Shown here piece by piece: positions 44,357-53,065 of a stretch of 64,000 nt of DNA. The translations under genes were made by a program, and so were the position numbers. The DNA is from Sinomonas gamaensis (lineage in GTDB: Bacteria > Actinomycetota > Actinomycetes > Actinomycetales > Micrococcaceae). The notes beneath the pieces are model-generated. The model was not told the DNA's origin and ran no database searches. It saw only the letters and a program-made list of their open reading frames with translations. The stretch covers positions 124,001 through 188,000 of the forward strand of contig NZ_SSCL01000004.1 of assembly GCF_005876955.1 (NCBI RefSeq), given 5' to 3'. The stretch's first letter is position 1. Each line of letters begins with the position of its first letter.

Positions 44357-45298
44357 ATGAGCGAGTCGGCGGACCGAGGACACGATCCCGCAGTTGCGCG
44401 AGCCCACGCGGCAGCGCTCCGGTCGATCGCACGTGAGGTCGTTGAAACCGTAGAACCTCAGGACTCCTCTGTGGCTCGCGCCGGTCTGCTCGATCTGCTC
44501 CGCGAGGGGGCCGTCATGGCTCTCACCGGTGCAGGGGTGTCGACGGCGTCCGGCATACCCGACTACAGGGGTCCTCACGGGTCTTGGCGCAAGCATCGGC
44601 CCATGACGTACCAGGAGTTCCGCCACGATCCCGCGGCACGGCACCGGTACTGGGCCAGGAGCTTCGTCGGGTGGCGGCACATCGACAGGGCGCGGCCCAA
44701 CGCTGCGCACCGAATCCTCGCCCAGCTCGAGGCGCGCGCCGTGGTGCTTGGAGTCGTCACGCAGAACGTCGATGGGCTGCATGCTGCTGCAGGCTCGCAC
44801 AACCTCGTCACCCTGCACGGCGACCTCGACAAGGTGGTGTGCCTGAATTGCGGCATCGTCGAGGGGCGTTCGAATCTGGACGAGCGGCTGGCCCAGGCGA
44901 ACCCGGGCTACGCCGAGGCTGTGCGCCTCGACCCGTCGACGGTCAACCCGGACGGCGACGTCGAGCTCCCGCAGGCCTGGGTCGACCGCTTCCGCATGGT
45001 GGGCTGCCTCGTGTGCGGCTCCGTCGAACTCAAGCCGGACGTCGTGTACTTCGGCGAGAGCGTTCCCCTGGAGCGGAAGGAGCGGGCGACGGCGATGCTC
45101 GCCTCCGCCCGGAGCCTCCTCGTGCTCGGGTCATCGCTCGCCGTCATGAGCGGTTTCCGGTTCGTGCTCGACGCCGTACGGGACGGGAAGCCAGTGGGGA
45201 TCGTCAATGCGGGACCGACCCGCGGGGACAGCCGAGCGCAGTGGCGGTGGCGGACCGACGTCGGCGCGGCCCTTGAGGAGCTCTCGGCGGCCCTCTGA
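44357..45298 (+). CDS. Sir2-family NAD-dependent protein deacetylase
   Basis: A 313-residue sirtuin that removes acyl groups from lysines with NAD. NAD-binding GAGVSTASGIPDYR is at 58-71, TQNVDGLH at 135-142, catalytic H154 in TLHG, and two zinc-binding cysteine pairs (C162/C165 and another near 218/221). Relative to CobB there are about 45 extra N-terminal residues. The frame has an earlier TTG directly before the ATG at 44357. It may regulate acetyl-CoA synthetase-type enzymes; no partner is visible. It ends at the palindromic repeat shared with purM. Confidence 0.9.
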   Translation: MSESADRGHDPAVARAHAAALRSIAREVVETVEPQDSSVARAGLLDLLREGAVMALTGAGVSTASGIPDYRGPHGSWRKHRPMTYQEFRHDPAARHRYWARSFVGWRHIDRARPNAAHRILAQLEARAVVLGVVTQNVDGLHAAAGSHNLVTLHGDLDKVVCLNCGIVEGRSNLDERLAQANPGYAEAVRLDPSTVNPDGDVELPQAWVDRFRMVGCLVCGSVELKPDVVYFGESVPLERKERATAMLASARSLLVLGSSLAVMSGFRFVLDAVRDGKPVGIVNAGPTRGDSRAQWRWRTDVGAALEELSAAL

Positions 45299-45307
45299 CC
45301 CCACCCC

Positions 45308-45402
45308 CGTCTCGGGTACCCCACCCCCCGTCTCGGGTACAGAAACTCAACTCTCAAAGCGTCTCGGGTACGCCAACTGTCGCAGTTGGCGTACCCGAGA
45401 CG
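45308..45402. repeat. CGTCTCGGGTAC repeats with perfect 20-bp hairpin
   Basis: Three direct copies of CGTCTCGGGTAC (45308-45319, 45329-45340, 45360-45371) and one inverted copy (45391-45402). The last two are part of a perfect hairpin: 45360-45379 and 45383-45402, 20 bp, loop TCG. It begins 10 bp after the sirtuin stop and ends directly at the purM stop, so it probably terminates both. It belongs to the same family as 22391-22495. Confidence 0.92.
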
Positions 45403-46581
45403 TTAGGCGTAGGAGTTGACGAGGCGGACGGCCCCGCCGTCCACACCCTTCGCGCCCTGGACGTAGTCGGGGTCGCTGGCAGCGGCCGAACTTTCGTCGG
45501 CGCTCACCGTTCCCATGGTCCAAGCGGGAACGCCGCGCTCGGCGAGCCGACCTAGCGCGGCGTCGGCAGCCTCGGGGGCCACGATGGCCACCATTCCGAC
45601 GCCGAGATTGAGAGTCCGCTCGAGATCGGCCTGGGGGACTCCGCCAAGCTCGGCCACGAGCTTGAAGACTGCGGGGAGTTCCCACGTGGAACGGTCGACC
45701 GTGGCGAGGAGGCCCTTCGGCAGGACGCGCGCGAGGTTGGCCGCGAGGCCGCCGCCCGTGACATGGCTGAATCCGCGGAGCGGGAGGTCGGCACCGGCCT
45801 CGGAGGCAGTGTTGAGGAAACGAACCAGGTCCAGGCAGTCGGAGGCATACACCCGCGTCGGCTCGAGCAGCTCCTCGCCGAGCGTCCGGCCGAGCTCGGA
45901 GACCTGACGGTCAAGCGCCCAGCCAGCGTGGTTGATCACGCGCCGGACGAGGGAATACCCGTTCGAGTGAATACCCGAGGAAGCCATGCCGATGACGACA
46001 TCGCCGGTGCGAACGCGCTCCGGGCCCAACAGCGCGTCGGCCTCGACAACCCCCGTAGCCGCGCCCGCGACGTCGTACTCGCTCTCGCCGAGGAGGCCGG
46101 GATGCTCGGCCGTCTCTCCGCCGACGAGCGCTGTTCCAGCCACCGAGCAGGCGGCGGCGATGCCGCGGACGATGTCGGCGATCCTCTCGGGGACGACCTT
46201 GCCGCAGGCGATGTAGTCGGTCATGTAGAGCGGCTCGGCACCTACCACGACGATGTCGTCCACGACCATGCCCACGAGGTCGAAGCCGATCGTGTCATGC
46301 ACATCCATCGCCTGCGCGATGGCGACCTTCGTCCCCACGCCATCGGTCGACGTCGCCAGCAGGGGGCGGCGGTACGTCAGGAGACGGCTCACGTCGAACA
46401 GCCCGGCGAATCCGCCGACGCCGCCAAGCACCGAGGCACTGTGCGTCGCCTTCACGGCGTCCTTCATGAGTTCGACGGCGCGGTCCCCGGCTTCCACATC
46501 GACGCCGGCTGCGGCATAGGTGATGCCGGCCGAGGGGCTCGAGACGGGGGGTGCGATGGGCTGGGGAGCGGAGTTCGTCAT
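45403..46581 (-). CDS. purM: Phosphoribosylformylglycinamidine cyclo-ligase
   Basis: A 392-residue AIR synthetase, step 5 of purine synthesis (FGAM + ATP to AIR). The ATP-site region LLTYRRPLLATSTDGVGTKV and the glycine-rich FSHVTGGGLAANLARVLP region are characteristic. The N-terminal 25 residues and a C-terminal tail of about 25 residues extend the E. coli length. It overlaps the purF end by 4 bp (ATGA at 46578-46581), so PurF and PurM are made together. Its stop codon abuts the 20-bp hairpin. Confidence 0.96.
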   Translation of the reverse strand: MTNSAPQPIAPPVSSPSAGITYAAAGVDVEAGDRAVELMKDAVKATHSASVLGGVGGFAGLFDVSRLLTYRRPLLATSTDGVGTKVAIAQAMDVHDTIGFDLVGMVVDDIVVVGAEPLYMTDYIACGKVVPERIADIVRGIAAACSVAGTALVGGETAEHPGLLGESEYDVAGAATGVVEADALLGPERVRTGDVVIGMASSGIHSNGYSLVRRVINHAGWALDRQVSELGRTLGEELLEPTRVYASDCLDLVRFLNTASEAGADLPLRGFSHVTGGGLAANLARVLPKGLLATVDRSTWELPAVFKLVAELGGVPQADLERTLNLGVGMVAIVAPEAADAALGRLAERGVPAWTMGTVSADESSAAASDPDYVQGAKGVDGGAVRLVNSYA

Positions 46582-48179
46582 ACGTTGGCCTCGTTGGGTT
46601 CTTCTGCCTGGTTCAGGAGGGATTCGAGTTCAGAGCCGGGCCCCGGATCGCAGCCGGCCGCGCCGGGCCGGTCGGCAGGGTCCGCGGTGGCCCCATCCTC
46701 GGTGGCCTCGACCGTAGCCTCGCGCTCGAGCAGATTCTTGCCCAACTTGTCCGCGCTCGGCAGCTCGATCGGATACTTTCCCGTGAAGCACGCCGTGCAG
46801 AGCCTTGCGCGCGGCTGCTGGGTCGCGGCGATCATCCCTTCCTCGGAGATGTAGCCGAGCGAGTCGGCGCCGATCGCCTGAGAGATCTCCTCGACGGTGG
46901 CGCCGTTGGCAATGAGCTCTGCGCGCGAAGCGAAGTCGATCCCATAGAAGCACGGCCACTTCACGGGCGGCGAGGAGATCTTGACGTGGACTTCCTTGGC
47001 GCCGGCCTCCCGGAGCATGCGGACGATCGCGCGCTGGGTGTTGCCCCGGACGATCGAGTCATCCACGACGACGACCCGCTTGCCGCGGATGACGGATTCG
47101 AGGGCGTTGAGCTTGAGCCTGATGCCCAGCTGGCGGAGCGTCTGGGACGGCTGGATGAACGTGCGCCCCACATAGGAGTTCTTCACGAATCCGTGGGCGA
47201 ACGGGATACCCGACTCCTCGGCGTACCCGACGGCGGCCGGCGTGCCCGACTCGGGCACCGGAATCACGATGTCCGCCGCGTGCGTGTTCTCGCGGGCGAG
47301 CTGGCGGCCCATCTCGACGCGGGACTCGTAGACGGAACGGCCCGCGATGCTGGCATCCGGACGCGCGAGATAGACGTACTCGAAGACGCAGCCAGCGGGA
47401 GTCGCCTCGCCGAAACGCTGCGACCGAACCCCCTGCTCGTCGATGGCGATGAACTCGCCGGGTTCGATTTCGCGGATGAAGCTCGCGCCGACAGTAGCCA
47501 GCGCCGACTGCTCGGACGCGACAACCCAACCCCGCTCGAGGCGCCCAAGGCAGAGGGGGCGAACGCCGAACGTATCCCTCGCGGCGTAGAGCGTGCTCTC
47601 GTCCATGAACACGAAACAGAAGCCGCCACGGATCTTGGGCAGGAGAGCCATCGCGGTCTGTTCGAGGGTCTGGCCCTTCTCGCCCTGGAGGAGGGCCGTG
47701 ACCAGCGCTGTGTCCGACGTATTGCCCTGCTTCATCTCGCCCGTGAGCTGGCCGCCCGTGAGCTCCTCGATCATGTCCCGGAGCTCGGCAGTGTTCGTCA
47801 GGTTGCCGTTGTGGGCGAGGGCGACCGTGCCGTTGGCCGTGGCACCCAGCGTGGGCTGCGCGTTGGCCCAGTGGCTTGCACCCGTGGTCGAGTAGCGGCA
47901 ATGGCCGACGGCGATGTGCCCGGTCAGCGTGTTGAGCGTCGATTCGTCGAAGACTTGGGACACAAGCCCCATGTCCTTGTACACGCTGATGCGCGTACCG
48001 TCGCTCGCTGCAATGCCCGCGGATTCCTGGCCGCGATGCTGCAGAGCGTAGAGACCGTAGTAGGTGAGCTTGGCGACTTCTTCGCCGGGCGCCCACACCC
48101 CGAAGACGCCACAGGCGTCCTTGGGGCCTTTGTCAACAGGGTCTAGGTCAAGTGAGAGGAGTCCGTCACCGCGTACCAC
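46578..48179 (-). CDS. purF: Amidophosphoribosyltransferase
   Basis: A 533-residue enzyme that makes phosphoribosylamine from PRPP and glutamine, the committing step of purine synthesis. The Ntn glutaminase domain needs C23 (DACGVFGV) exposed, so residues 1-22 are a propeptide; this marks the processed type. The PRPP-binding loop VVVVDDSIVRGNT is in the second half. Cysteines near 278, 415 and 480 may hold a Fe-S cluster as in the Bacillus type. Start GTG 48179. The C-terminal 45 residues are an extra acidic low-complexity tail. Confidence 0.96.
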   Translation of the reverse strand: MVRGDGLLSLDLDPVDKGPKDACGVFGVWAPGEEVAKLTYYGLYALQHRGQESAGIAASDGTRISVYKDMGLVSQVFDESTLNTLTGHIAVGHCRYSTTGASHWANAQPTLGATANGTVALAHNGNLTNTAELRDMIEELTGGQLTGEMKQGNTSDTALVTALLQGEKGQTLEQTAMALLPKIRGGFCFVFMDESTLYAARDTFGVRPLCLGRLERGWVVASEQSALATVGASFIREIEPGEFIAIDEQGVRSQRFGEATPAGCVFEYVYLARPDASIAGRSVYESRVEMGRQLARENTHAADIVIPVPESGTPAAVGYAEESGIPFAHGFVKNSYVGRTFIQPSQTLRQLGIRLKLNALESVIRGKRVVVVDDSIVRGNTQRAIVRMLREAGAKEVHVKISSPPVKWPCFYGIDFASRAELIANGATVEEISQAIGADSLGYISEEGMIAATQQPRARLCTACFTGKYPIELPSADKLGKNLLEREATVEATEDGATADPADRPGAAGCDPGPGSELESLLNQAEEPNEANV

Positions 48180-48215
48180 TGGTCAATTGTCTCATGGCCG
48201 CGGCGGCGCCTTGGC

Positions 48216-48512
48216 TCAGGATGCAGGGCTCTCGCCGTCGGCGTCATCAGGGAGCTCCTCGACGGTCGCGCGGCGGGCTCGCCGCACGCTGACACGGTCG
48301 ACGATCAGGACGACGACGCCGCCCACCAGAACTCCCGCGGCGACGAAGAGGACGAGGAAGTAGCCGAACACAGCTTCGCGTGTGTAGCCGTCCGGAACGG
48401 GGCCGCTGTAGCCGAAAATCGCCGCGGCGATCACACCGAGGAGGCCGCCCGTGACGAGGAACGGCACGAACTTCGGCGCGCGGCGGACGGTGATCTGGCG
48501 TTGCGAGGGCAT
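48216..48512 (-). CDS. Small two-TM membrane protein next to purF
   Basis: A 98-residue protein with two hydrophobic segments (about 14-34 and 50-72) and a charged tail ending in EELPDDADGES. I do not recognise the family; similar small genes often sit beside purF in this group, as far as I recall. TAGGCT (48524-48519) lies 6 nt before the ATG, a leaderless layout. It is 36 bp before the purF start on the same strand and may drive purF as well. Confidence 0.7.
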   Translation of the reverse strand: MPSQRQITVRRAPKFVPFLVTGGLLGVIAAAIFGYSGPVPDGYTREAVFGYFLVLFVAAGVLVGGVVVLIVDRVSVRRARRATVEELPDDADGESPAS

Positions 48513-48541
48513 GCATCTAGCCTAGCGAGTCGGACGAACTG

Positions 48542-48572
48542 CCGCGTCCCGTGCGGGTTGCGCGGGACGCGG
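48542..48572 (-). terminator. Terminator hairpin after RCC1-repeat gene
   Basis: CCGCGTCCCG (48542-48551) and CGGGACGCGG (48563-48572) form a perfect 10-bp stem with an 11-nt loop, just past the end of the RCC1-repeat gene. No T-run. Confidence 0.65.
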
Positions 48573-48588
48573 CACGCCCCCTCAGCCA

Positions 48589-50214
48589 CTACTTGTGAGC
48601 GAAGACGCCTCCATGGCTGTTGGGGAAGAAGCCGCCCGCGACGATCGGGGAACCGGGGCCCGAGAGGGCACGCACTGGGTTCCGCTGGTAGACCGTCGTG
48701 GTGCCGTCGGCGCCCTGACCGTACGCGCCGTAGCCCCAGTTCCACACGGAACCATCAGTCAGGAGCACGTGCACCCCGTAGTAGCTGACGGCCATCTCCT
48801 TGATCGTCCCCGAGGGGATGGTTCCGGCATAAGGGGCGGCGTACTGACGATTGGCCTGGCTCGCGGGGGAGTGCACGTAGTACGAGCCGTAGCCCCACGT
48901 GTAAACGGTGTTGTTACTGCCGAGGGCAGCGCTGTGGTAGGCCTCGTGGTAGAACTTCGGCAGCTGGGCGATCCCGGTCAGGGGAGTCCCCGGGCCGGTG
49001 AGCACGGGTGCTGCGTAGTTCTGGTTCGAGTTGCTGCCGTTGGCGTTCATGCCGCCGGCGCCGTAGCCCCAGCTGTAGACCATGCCGTTGCGGAGCGCGA
49101 GGCCGCCCTTGAAACGCCCCCGGATCTGGCTCACGCCCGATAGCGGTGTGCCGTCCTGGAGGATGACGGGCTTCATGACGGACTGGTTCCCACTCAGCCC
49201 TGTTCCGAGGTCGGACTGGTCGTTGATGCCCCACGTCCAGACGCGGCCCTTGGTGTCGAGTGCGATGCCGCCGGTGTACCCGGCCGAGATCGCCTTGATG
49301 AACACGTCCGGTCCAGAGATGAGCACGACCTTCGGCACGTTGGTGTCGGGGCCGTTGGTGCCGTCGCCCAGCGAACCCGTCGCGGTGTTGAAGCCCCACG
49401 AGAAGATCCGGCCGTGGGTCGTGAGCACGTAGCCGCCGCCCGTGAAGGCGACGGTGTCGACAAAGCGCTCACCGGGGAGGAGCGCGGAGGCTCCGCCGAA
49501 GCCGAAGATGCCGGCCGTCGTCGAGGTCGTCCCCGGAGCGCACGCGTTGGAGCCTGCGCCATGGCTCCACAACGTGTTGTCGCTGCGGATGAGGTAGCTG
49601 TTGTGATCGCGATATCCGCCGGCCATCGCGATGATGGAGGTCGCCCCGAGCGTGCCGGCCCCGTTGAGGTTGTCCGGCGTAACGGCGTAGGTCTGGATGA
49701 CGCTACCAGTCCGGTAGAGGGTGGTCCCGAGGTTCTCGCCCCACACAATGCCATCGGTCGCGGCCGGTACAGGGTTCATCGCGACGGTGAGCGTGGTGGT
49801 GCCCGGCGTGAAGCCCGACGAAGTGGCAGTGAGCGTTCCGCTGCCCACGGACGACGGCGCCACAACGCCATTGAGGCTGAAGGTCCCGGTGGCCGGGTCC
49901 ACGCTGGCTGTCGAGGGACCAGTCCACCCCGGCGGGTAGGTCAGGGTGACGGTGGCTGGGAGCGAGGTGCCGACGTTGGGGATGACCTTGCCCGTGATGG
50001 ACCCGTAGGTCATGCCGGGCCCCACGATGTACTCGGGGTAGTCGAACACGATCGTGCCGCCGGTGGGGGACGCCGCGGCCAGCGGAGCCGCGGCGACGGC
50101 GAGCGCCACGGGCACAGTCCAGGCCGCGGTCCGCGTCACGGCGCGGCGGGTAATTCCCTCTTCCTGGGCGGCATTTTCCCCGTTCGGGCCGCCGGGAACA
50201 TTGGGCTCAGTCAT
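48589..50214 (-). CDS. Tat-exported RCC1-repeat protein
   Basis: A 541-residue secreted protein. The N-terminus has twin arginines R23-R24 (TRRAVTR) followed by a hydrophobic stretch and an AAA cleavage region near 45-48, a Tat signal. Residues about 50-150 are an Ig/Big-like beta domain; about 155-541 hold some seven RCC1-type repeats (typical GxxH(S/T)xAL.., VYTWGYGSYY, VWNWGYGAYGQ) that should fold into a propeller. It probably acts outside the cell in binding; no catalytic motif is visible. It is divergent from an AraC regulator across 206 bp. Confidence 0.85.
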   Translation of the reverse strand: MTEPNVPGGPNGENAAQEEGITRRAVTRTAAWTVPVALAVAAAPLAAASPTGGTIVFDYPEYIVGPGMTYGSITGKVIPNVGTSLPATVTLTYPPGWTGPSTASVDPATGTFSLNGVVAPSSVGSGTLTATSSGFTPGTTTLTVAMNPVPAATDGIVWGENLGTTLYRTGSVIQTYAVTPDNLNGAGTLGATSIIAMAGGYRDHNSYLIRSDNTLWSHGAGSNACAPGTTSTTAGIFGFGGASALLPGERFVDTVAFTGGGYVLTTHGRIFSWGFNTATGSLGDGTNGPDTNVPKVVLISGPDVFIKAISAGYTGGIALDTKGRVWTWGINDQSDLGTGLSGNQSVMKPVILQDGTPLSGVSQIRGRFKGGLALRNGMVYSWGYGAGGMNANGSNSNQNYAAPVLTGPGTPLTGIAQLPKFYHEAYHSAALGSNNTVYTWGYGSYYVHSPASQANRQYAAPYAGTIPSGTIKEMAVSYYGVHVLLTDGSVWNWGYGAYGQGADGTTTVYQRNPVRALSGPGSPIVAGGFFPNSHGGVFAHK

Positions 50215-50420
50215 GCTGCCTCTTTCTCATAGGATTCGCTGGGCGGCTTCAGAAGGAAACCGGTCATTCTGAACCGTAGAGGGCTTCGCGATTCACCGTC
50301 GTTGAAAAGGCATTTCAGCGCCAAACGGGCAGCATTAAGTGCTCTCCGTGTCGATCTCCGTGGTCCACTGCCGGGGCTATCTTGGGAGCCTGAAATCGGT
50401 GAGGAACCACATTTTGGGGG

Positions 50421-51323
50421 ATGACTGTGAGCGAATGGGCGGACGGGGCCCAGCATGATTTCCTGGGCGCGGAAGGGCTCGCGGAGCTCGAGGGCTTCAT
50501 CGCCCCGCTCGGCGAGCCGGGAGAGTTCGGCCTCCGCATGAGATCGGTGCGCGCACGCGACGTCTTGGTGACGTATGCCGCCGTCGCCCCTTCCCGCACC
50601 ACGGGGAAGGCGATCTTCGACGGGGACGACGACTGCGTCCACCTCGTCTTCCCCTTCGACGCACAGTTGTTCGTCGAGGACTTCGCAGAGCGGGGCATTC
50701 CGGCGGGCGGCATGGTCGCCTACGCCGAGAGTTCGCCGCTCAGGCTGCGCATGGAATCCACCGGGAGGGTGATCGTGGTGAGCCTCACGCGCGGCGTGCC
50801 GCCCGGGCGGCTCGTGTTCTCCGTGGAGAATCCCTATCTCCTCAGCGGACCGTCCGCGAGCATGTCGGCCGTCCGCGCCGTGGCGGAGGTGGTCTTCCGA
50901 TCGGGCGAGGACGACGCGGCCGCTGCGGATCTCCTCGTGAGCCTGAGTGCGGCAGTCCTTGTGGAGGCCTCAATTGAGGCGTGGTCCGAGGACCGGGACG
51001 AGTCACTGGTGGCCGAGGCCACGAGGATCATCGCCCAGGATTTCCGCAACAAGGAGTTGACTCCAGCCGAAGTCGCGAAATCCCTCGGTATCTCGATTCG
51101 CGCGCTCCAGCGGGCATTTGCGGGACGCGGAGGAATGACGCATACAATTCGCGCGTATCGCACTCAAGAAGCCCTCAGGCTTCTCGGCTCAGGCTCTATC
51201 CGCGACGCGAGTCTTGAACGCGTTGCGAGGAGCAGCGGCTTTCTCGACGGCCGGGCCATGAGAAAGGCCATCATTGCGAGTACGGGAATTGAGCCGAGGG
51301 ACTATCGAAAGAACTTCGGCTGA
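50421..51323 (+). CDS. AraC-family transcriptional regulator
   Basis: A 300-residue regulator: an N-terminal sensing region of about 190 residues of the AraC-binding-domain-like type and a C-terminal double HTH (about 205-298) with LTPAEVAKSLGISIRALQRAFAG divided by a turn, and the end motif SGFLDGRAMRKAI. The ATG follows GGGGG; TATCTT at 50378-50383 may be the -10 box. It is divergent from the RCC1-repeat gene, which is its most likely target. Ligand is unknown. Confidence 0.85.
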   Translation: MTVSEWADGAQHDFLGAEGLAELEGFIAPLGEPGEFGLRMRSVRARDVLVTYAAVAPSRTTGKAIFDGDDDCVHLVFPFDAQLFVEDFAERGIPAGGMVAYAESSPLRLRMESTGRVIVVSLTRGVPPGRLVFSVENPYLLSGPSASMSAVRAVAEVVFRSGEDDAAAADLLVSLSAAVLVEASIEAWSEDRDESLVAEATRIIAQDFRNKELTPAEVAKSLGISIRALQRAFAGRGGMTHTIRAYRTQEALRLLGSGSIRDASLERVARSSGFLDGRAMRKAIIASTGIEPRDYRKNFG

Positions 51324-51349
51324 GCTGGCGTTTTGAAAAGCATAAAGGG

Positions 51350-51381
51350 CGGTCCCGTCCTCTCCGTGGAGAACGGGACCG
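51350..51381. terminator. Bidirectional terminator, AraC gene / purine permease
   Basis: CGGTCCCGT (51350-51358) pairs with ACGGGACCG (51373-51381); inside, TCTCC pairs with GGAGA, with a CC bulge. It is preceded by an A-rich stretch on the plus strand, giving a T-run for the minus-strand gene, and lies between two convergent genes. Confidence 0.75.
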
Positions 51382-51408
51382 ACCTCAGTGTTGCGAAGCT
51401 TCAGGGCC

Positions 51409-52908
51409 TCAGTGGTCGTGTGCGGCGTCTGTCGTCGCCACCTTGACCTCGTTGCCTTCCTTGTCCACGATCTTGCCGTTCTCACAGCGATCGCCGTCTT
51501 CAAGCGCGTCGAGGACCACGAGCGGGATCATCCGCGTGGGGGCCGCAGCGAACACGGAGGGGCTCTTTGGCGTGCCCCGCTTGATGACGTTGAACAGGAT
51601 GTTCAGCAGGACGGCCATGATGGCTGCGGAGCTGATCCCGGAGTCAAAGATGACCTGGACCCAGGTGGGGAACTTCGCGTAGAAGCTCGGGCTCACCACG
51701 GGGACGAGGCCGAACGCGATCGACGTCGCCACGATGATGAGGTTCATGCTGTCCTTGTAGTCGACCTTCGAGAGCGTCCGGATGCCGGAAGCCGCAACGG
51801 TGCCGAAGAGGACGATCCCGGCGCCACCGAGTACCGGCATGGGCACCGCCGCCACGACTCGCCCGAGGATGGGGAGGAGGCCGAGGATCATCAGGACCCC
51901 GCCGCCCGCGGCGACGGCGAAGCGGCTCTTGATGCCCGTGACGGCGACGAGGCCGACGTTCTGCGCAAACGCGCTCTGGGTGAAGCCGTTGAAGACGGGC
52001 GAGATGGCGGAGGAGAGCATGTCGGCCCGCAGACCGTCGGCGATCCGCTTCGAATCCACCTTGGCGCCCGTGACCTCGCCGACGGCGAGGATGTCTGCGG
52101 TGGTCTCTGTCAGGATGACCAGCACGACGATGACCATGGAAATGATGCCCGCGGGTTCGAACGTCGGAAGGCCGAAGTGGAACGGCTCGGGGAAGGCGAA
52201 GATCGGGCCGTTCAGGACCTGGGAGAAGTCGGCCCGTCCGAGGATGGCCGCGATGACGGTGCCGATGACGATGCTGAGGAGGATGGACAGGCGCGAGACC
52301 ATGCCGCTGCCGAGCTTGCTCAACAGCATGATGATCACCAGCGTCAGCGCGGTCATGCCGATGTTGGCCGGATCACCGTAGTCCGGCGCCTTCGCGTTCC
52401 CTCCGAGAGACCACCCCGCCGCGACGGGGACGAGCGAGAGGCCGATCGTCGTGATGACGACGCCGGTCACGACGGGCGGGAAGAAGTGGATGATCTTCGC
52501 GAAGAACGGCGCGACGAGGAGCCCGATCAGCGAGGCCGTCATGACGGCGCCGAACACCGCGGGAAGGCCACCGCCGCCGTTGACGATGGCGAGCAGGGTG
52601 GCGACCGAGGCGAAGGACGTTCCCTGGACGAGCGGGAGGCGCGAACCGAACCATTTGATGCCCAGAGTCTGCAGCAGGGTCGCGAGGCCGCCGATGAAGA
52701 GGCAAGCCGTGATCAGCAGCGCCAGATCCGGCCCCTTGAGGCCGGCGGCCGAGCCGATGATGAGCGGCGGGGCGATGATGCCGCCGTACATCGTGAGCAC
52801 GTGCTGGAAGCCGTAGGCGAACGCCGTGAGGACGGGCAGCTTCTGATTTTCCGGGCTCACGGCCGCTTGCTCGACGGCAGTGGGGGCGGGTGCGGTCTTT
52901 CGGGACAC
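51409..52908 (-). CDS. Purine (urate/xanthine) permease, NAT/NCS2 family
   Basis: A 499-residue nucleobase:cation symporter with about 14 hydrophobic segments. The NAT signature appears as QNVGLVAVTG, preceded by the FTQSAFA region, and TSFASVATLLAI is in the early conserved part. Its place beside uricase suggests that it imports urate or xanthine rather than uracil. GTG 52908 is chosen as the start: AAGGAGG lies 6 nt upstream. A terminator hairpin separates it from uricase, so it may have its own promoter in the 157-bp gap; I cannot define it. Confidence 0.86.
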   Translation of the reverse strand: MSRKTAPAPTAVEQAAVSPENQKLPVLTAFAYGFQHVLTMYGGIIAPPLIIGSAAGLKGPDLALLITACLFIGGLATLLQTLGIKWFGSRLPLVQGTSFASVATLLAIVNGGGGLPAVFGAVMTASLIGLLVAPFFAKIIHFFPPVVTGVVITTIGLSLVPVAAGWSLGGNAKAPDYGDPANIGMTALTLVIIMLLSKLGSGMVSRLSILLSIVIGTVIAAILGRADFSQVLNGPIFAFPEPFHFGLPTFEPAGIISMVIVVLVILTETTADILAVGEVTGAKVDSKRIADGLRADMLSSAISPVFNGFTQSAFAQNVGLVAVTGIKSRFAVAAGGGVLMILGLLPILGRVVAAVPMPVLGGAGIVLFGTVAASGIRTLSKVDYKDSMNLIIVATSIAFGLVPVVSPSFYAKFPTWVQVIFDSGISSAAIMAVLLNILFNVIKRGTPKSPSVFAAAPTRMIPLVVLDALEDGDRCENGKIVDKEGNEVKVATTDAAHDH

Positions 52909-53002
52909 AGCAGACCTCCTTGTCAGCTTTGAATACCGAGTGCGCAACTTGGGATGGGTGTGGATTGGCTAGCCGGCGGGCTCGGCGGGGCGAGCCCACA
53001 GG

Positions 53003-53038
53003 AGGACGACGGCGGCCGGAGTTCACCGCCGTCGTCCT
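53003..53038 (-). terminator. Terminator hairpin after uricase
   Basis: AGGACGACGGCGG (53003-53015) and CCGCCGTCGTCCT (53026-53038): a perfect 13-bp stem with a 10-nt loop. It nearly duplicates the hairpin after grpE (22352-22382), which suggests that this stem is a recurrent terminator sequence in the genome. Confidence 0.72.
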
Positions 53039-53065
53039 TCCTGGCGCTGGGGTGGGAGAGGCGGC

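Noticed and set aside
44052-44357. 101-codon frame overlapping the DUF3073 gene
   Set aside because: DUF3073 matches a known family in another frame with a good ribosome site; this frame is Thr/Arg/Ser-rich and overlaps it completely.
51388-52932. 514-codon plus-strand frame opposite the purine permease
   Set aside because: It is an antisense shadow; the product is almost all Asp, Glu, Arg and Gly, while the minus strand carries the NAT signature and membrane segments.
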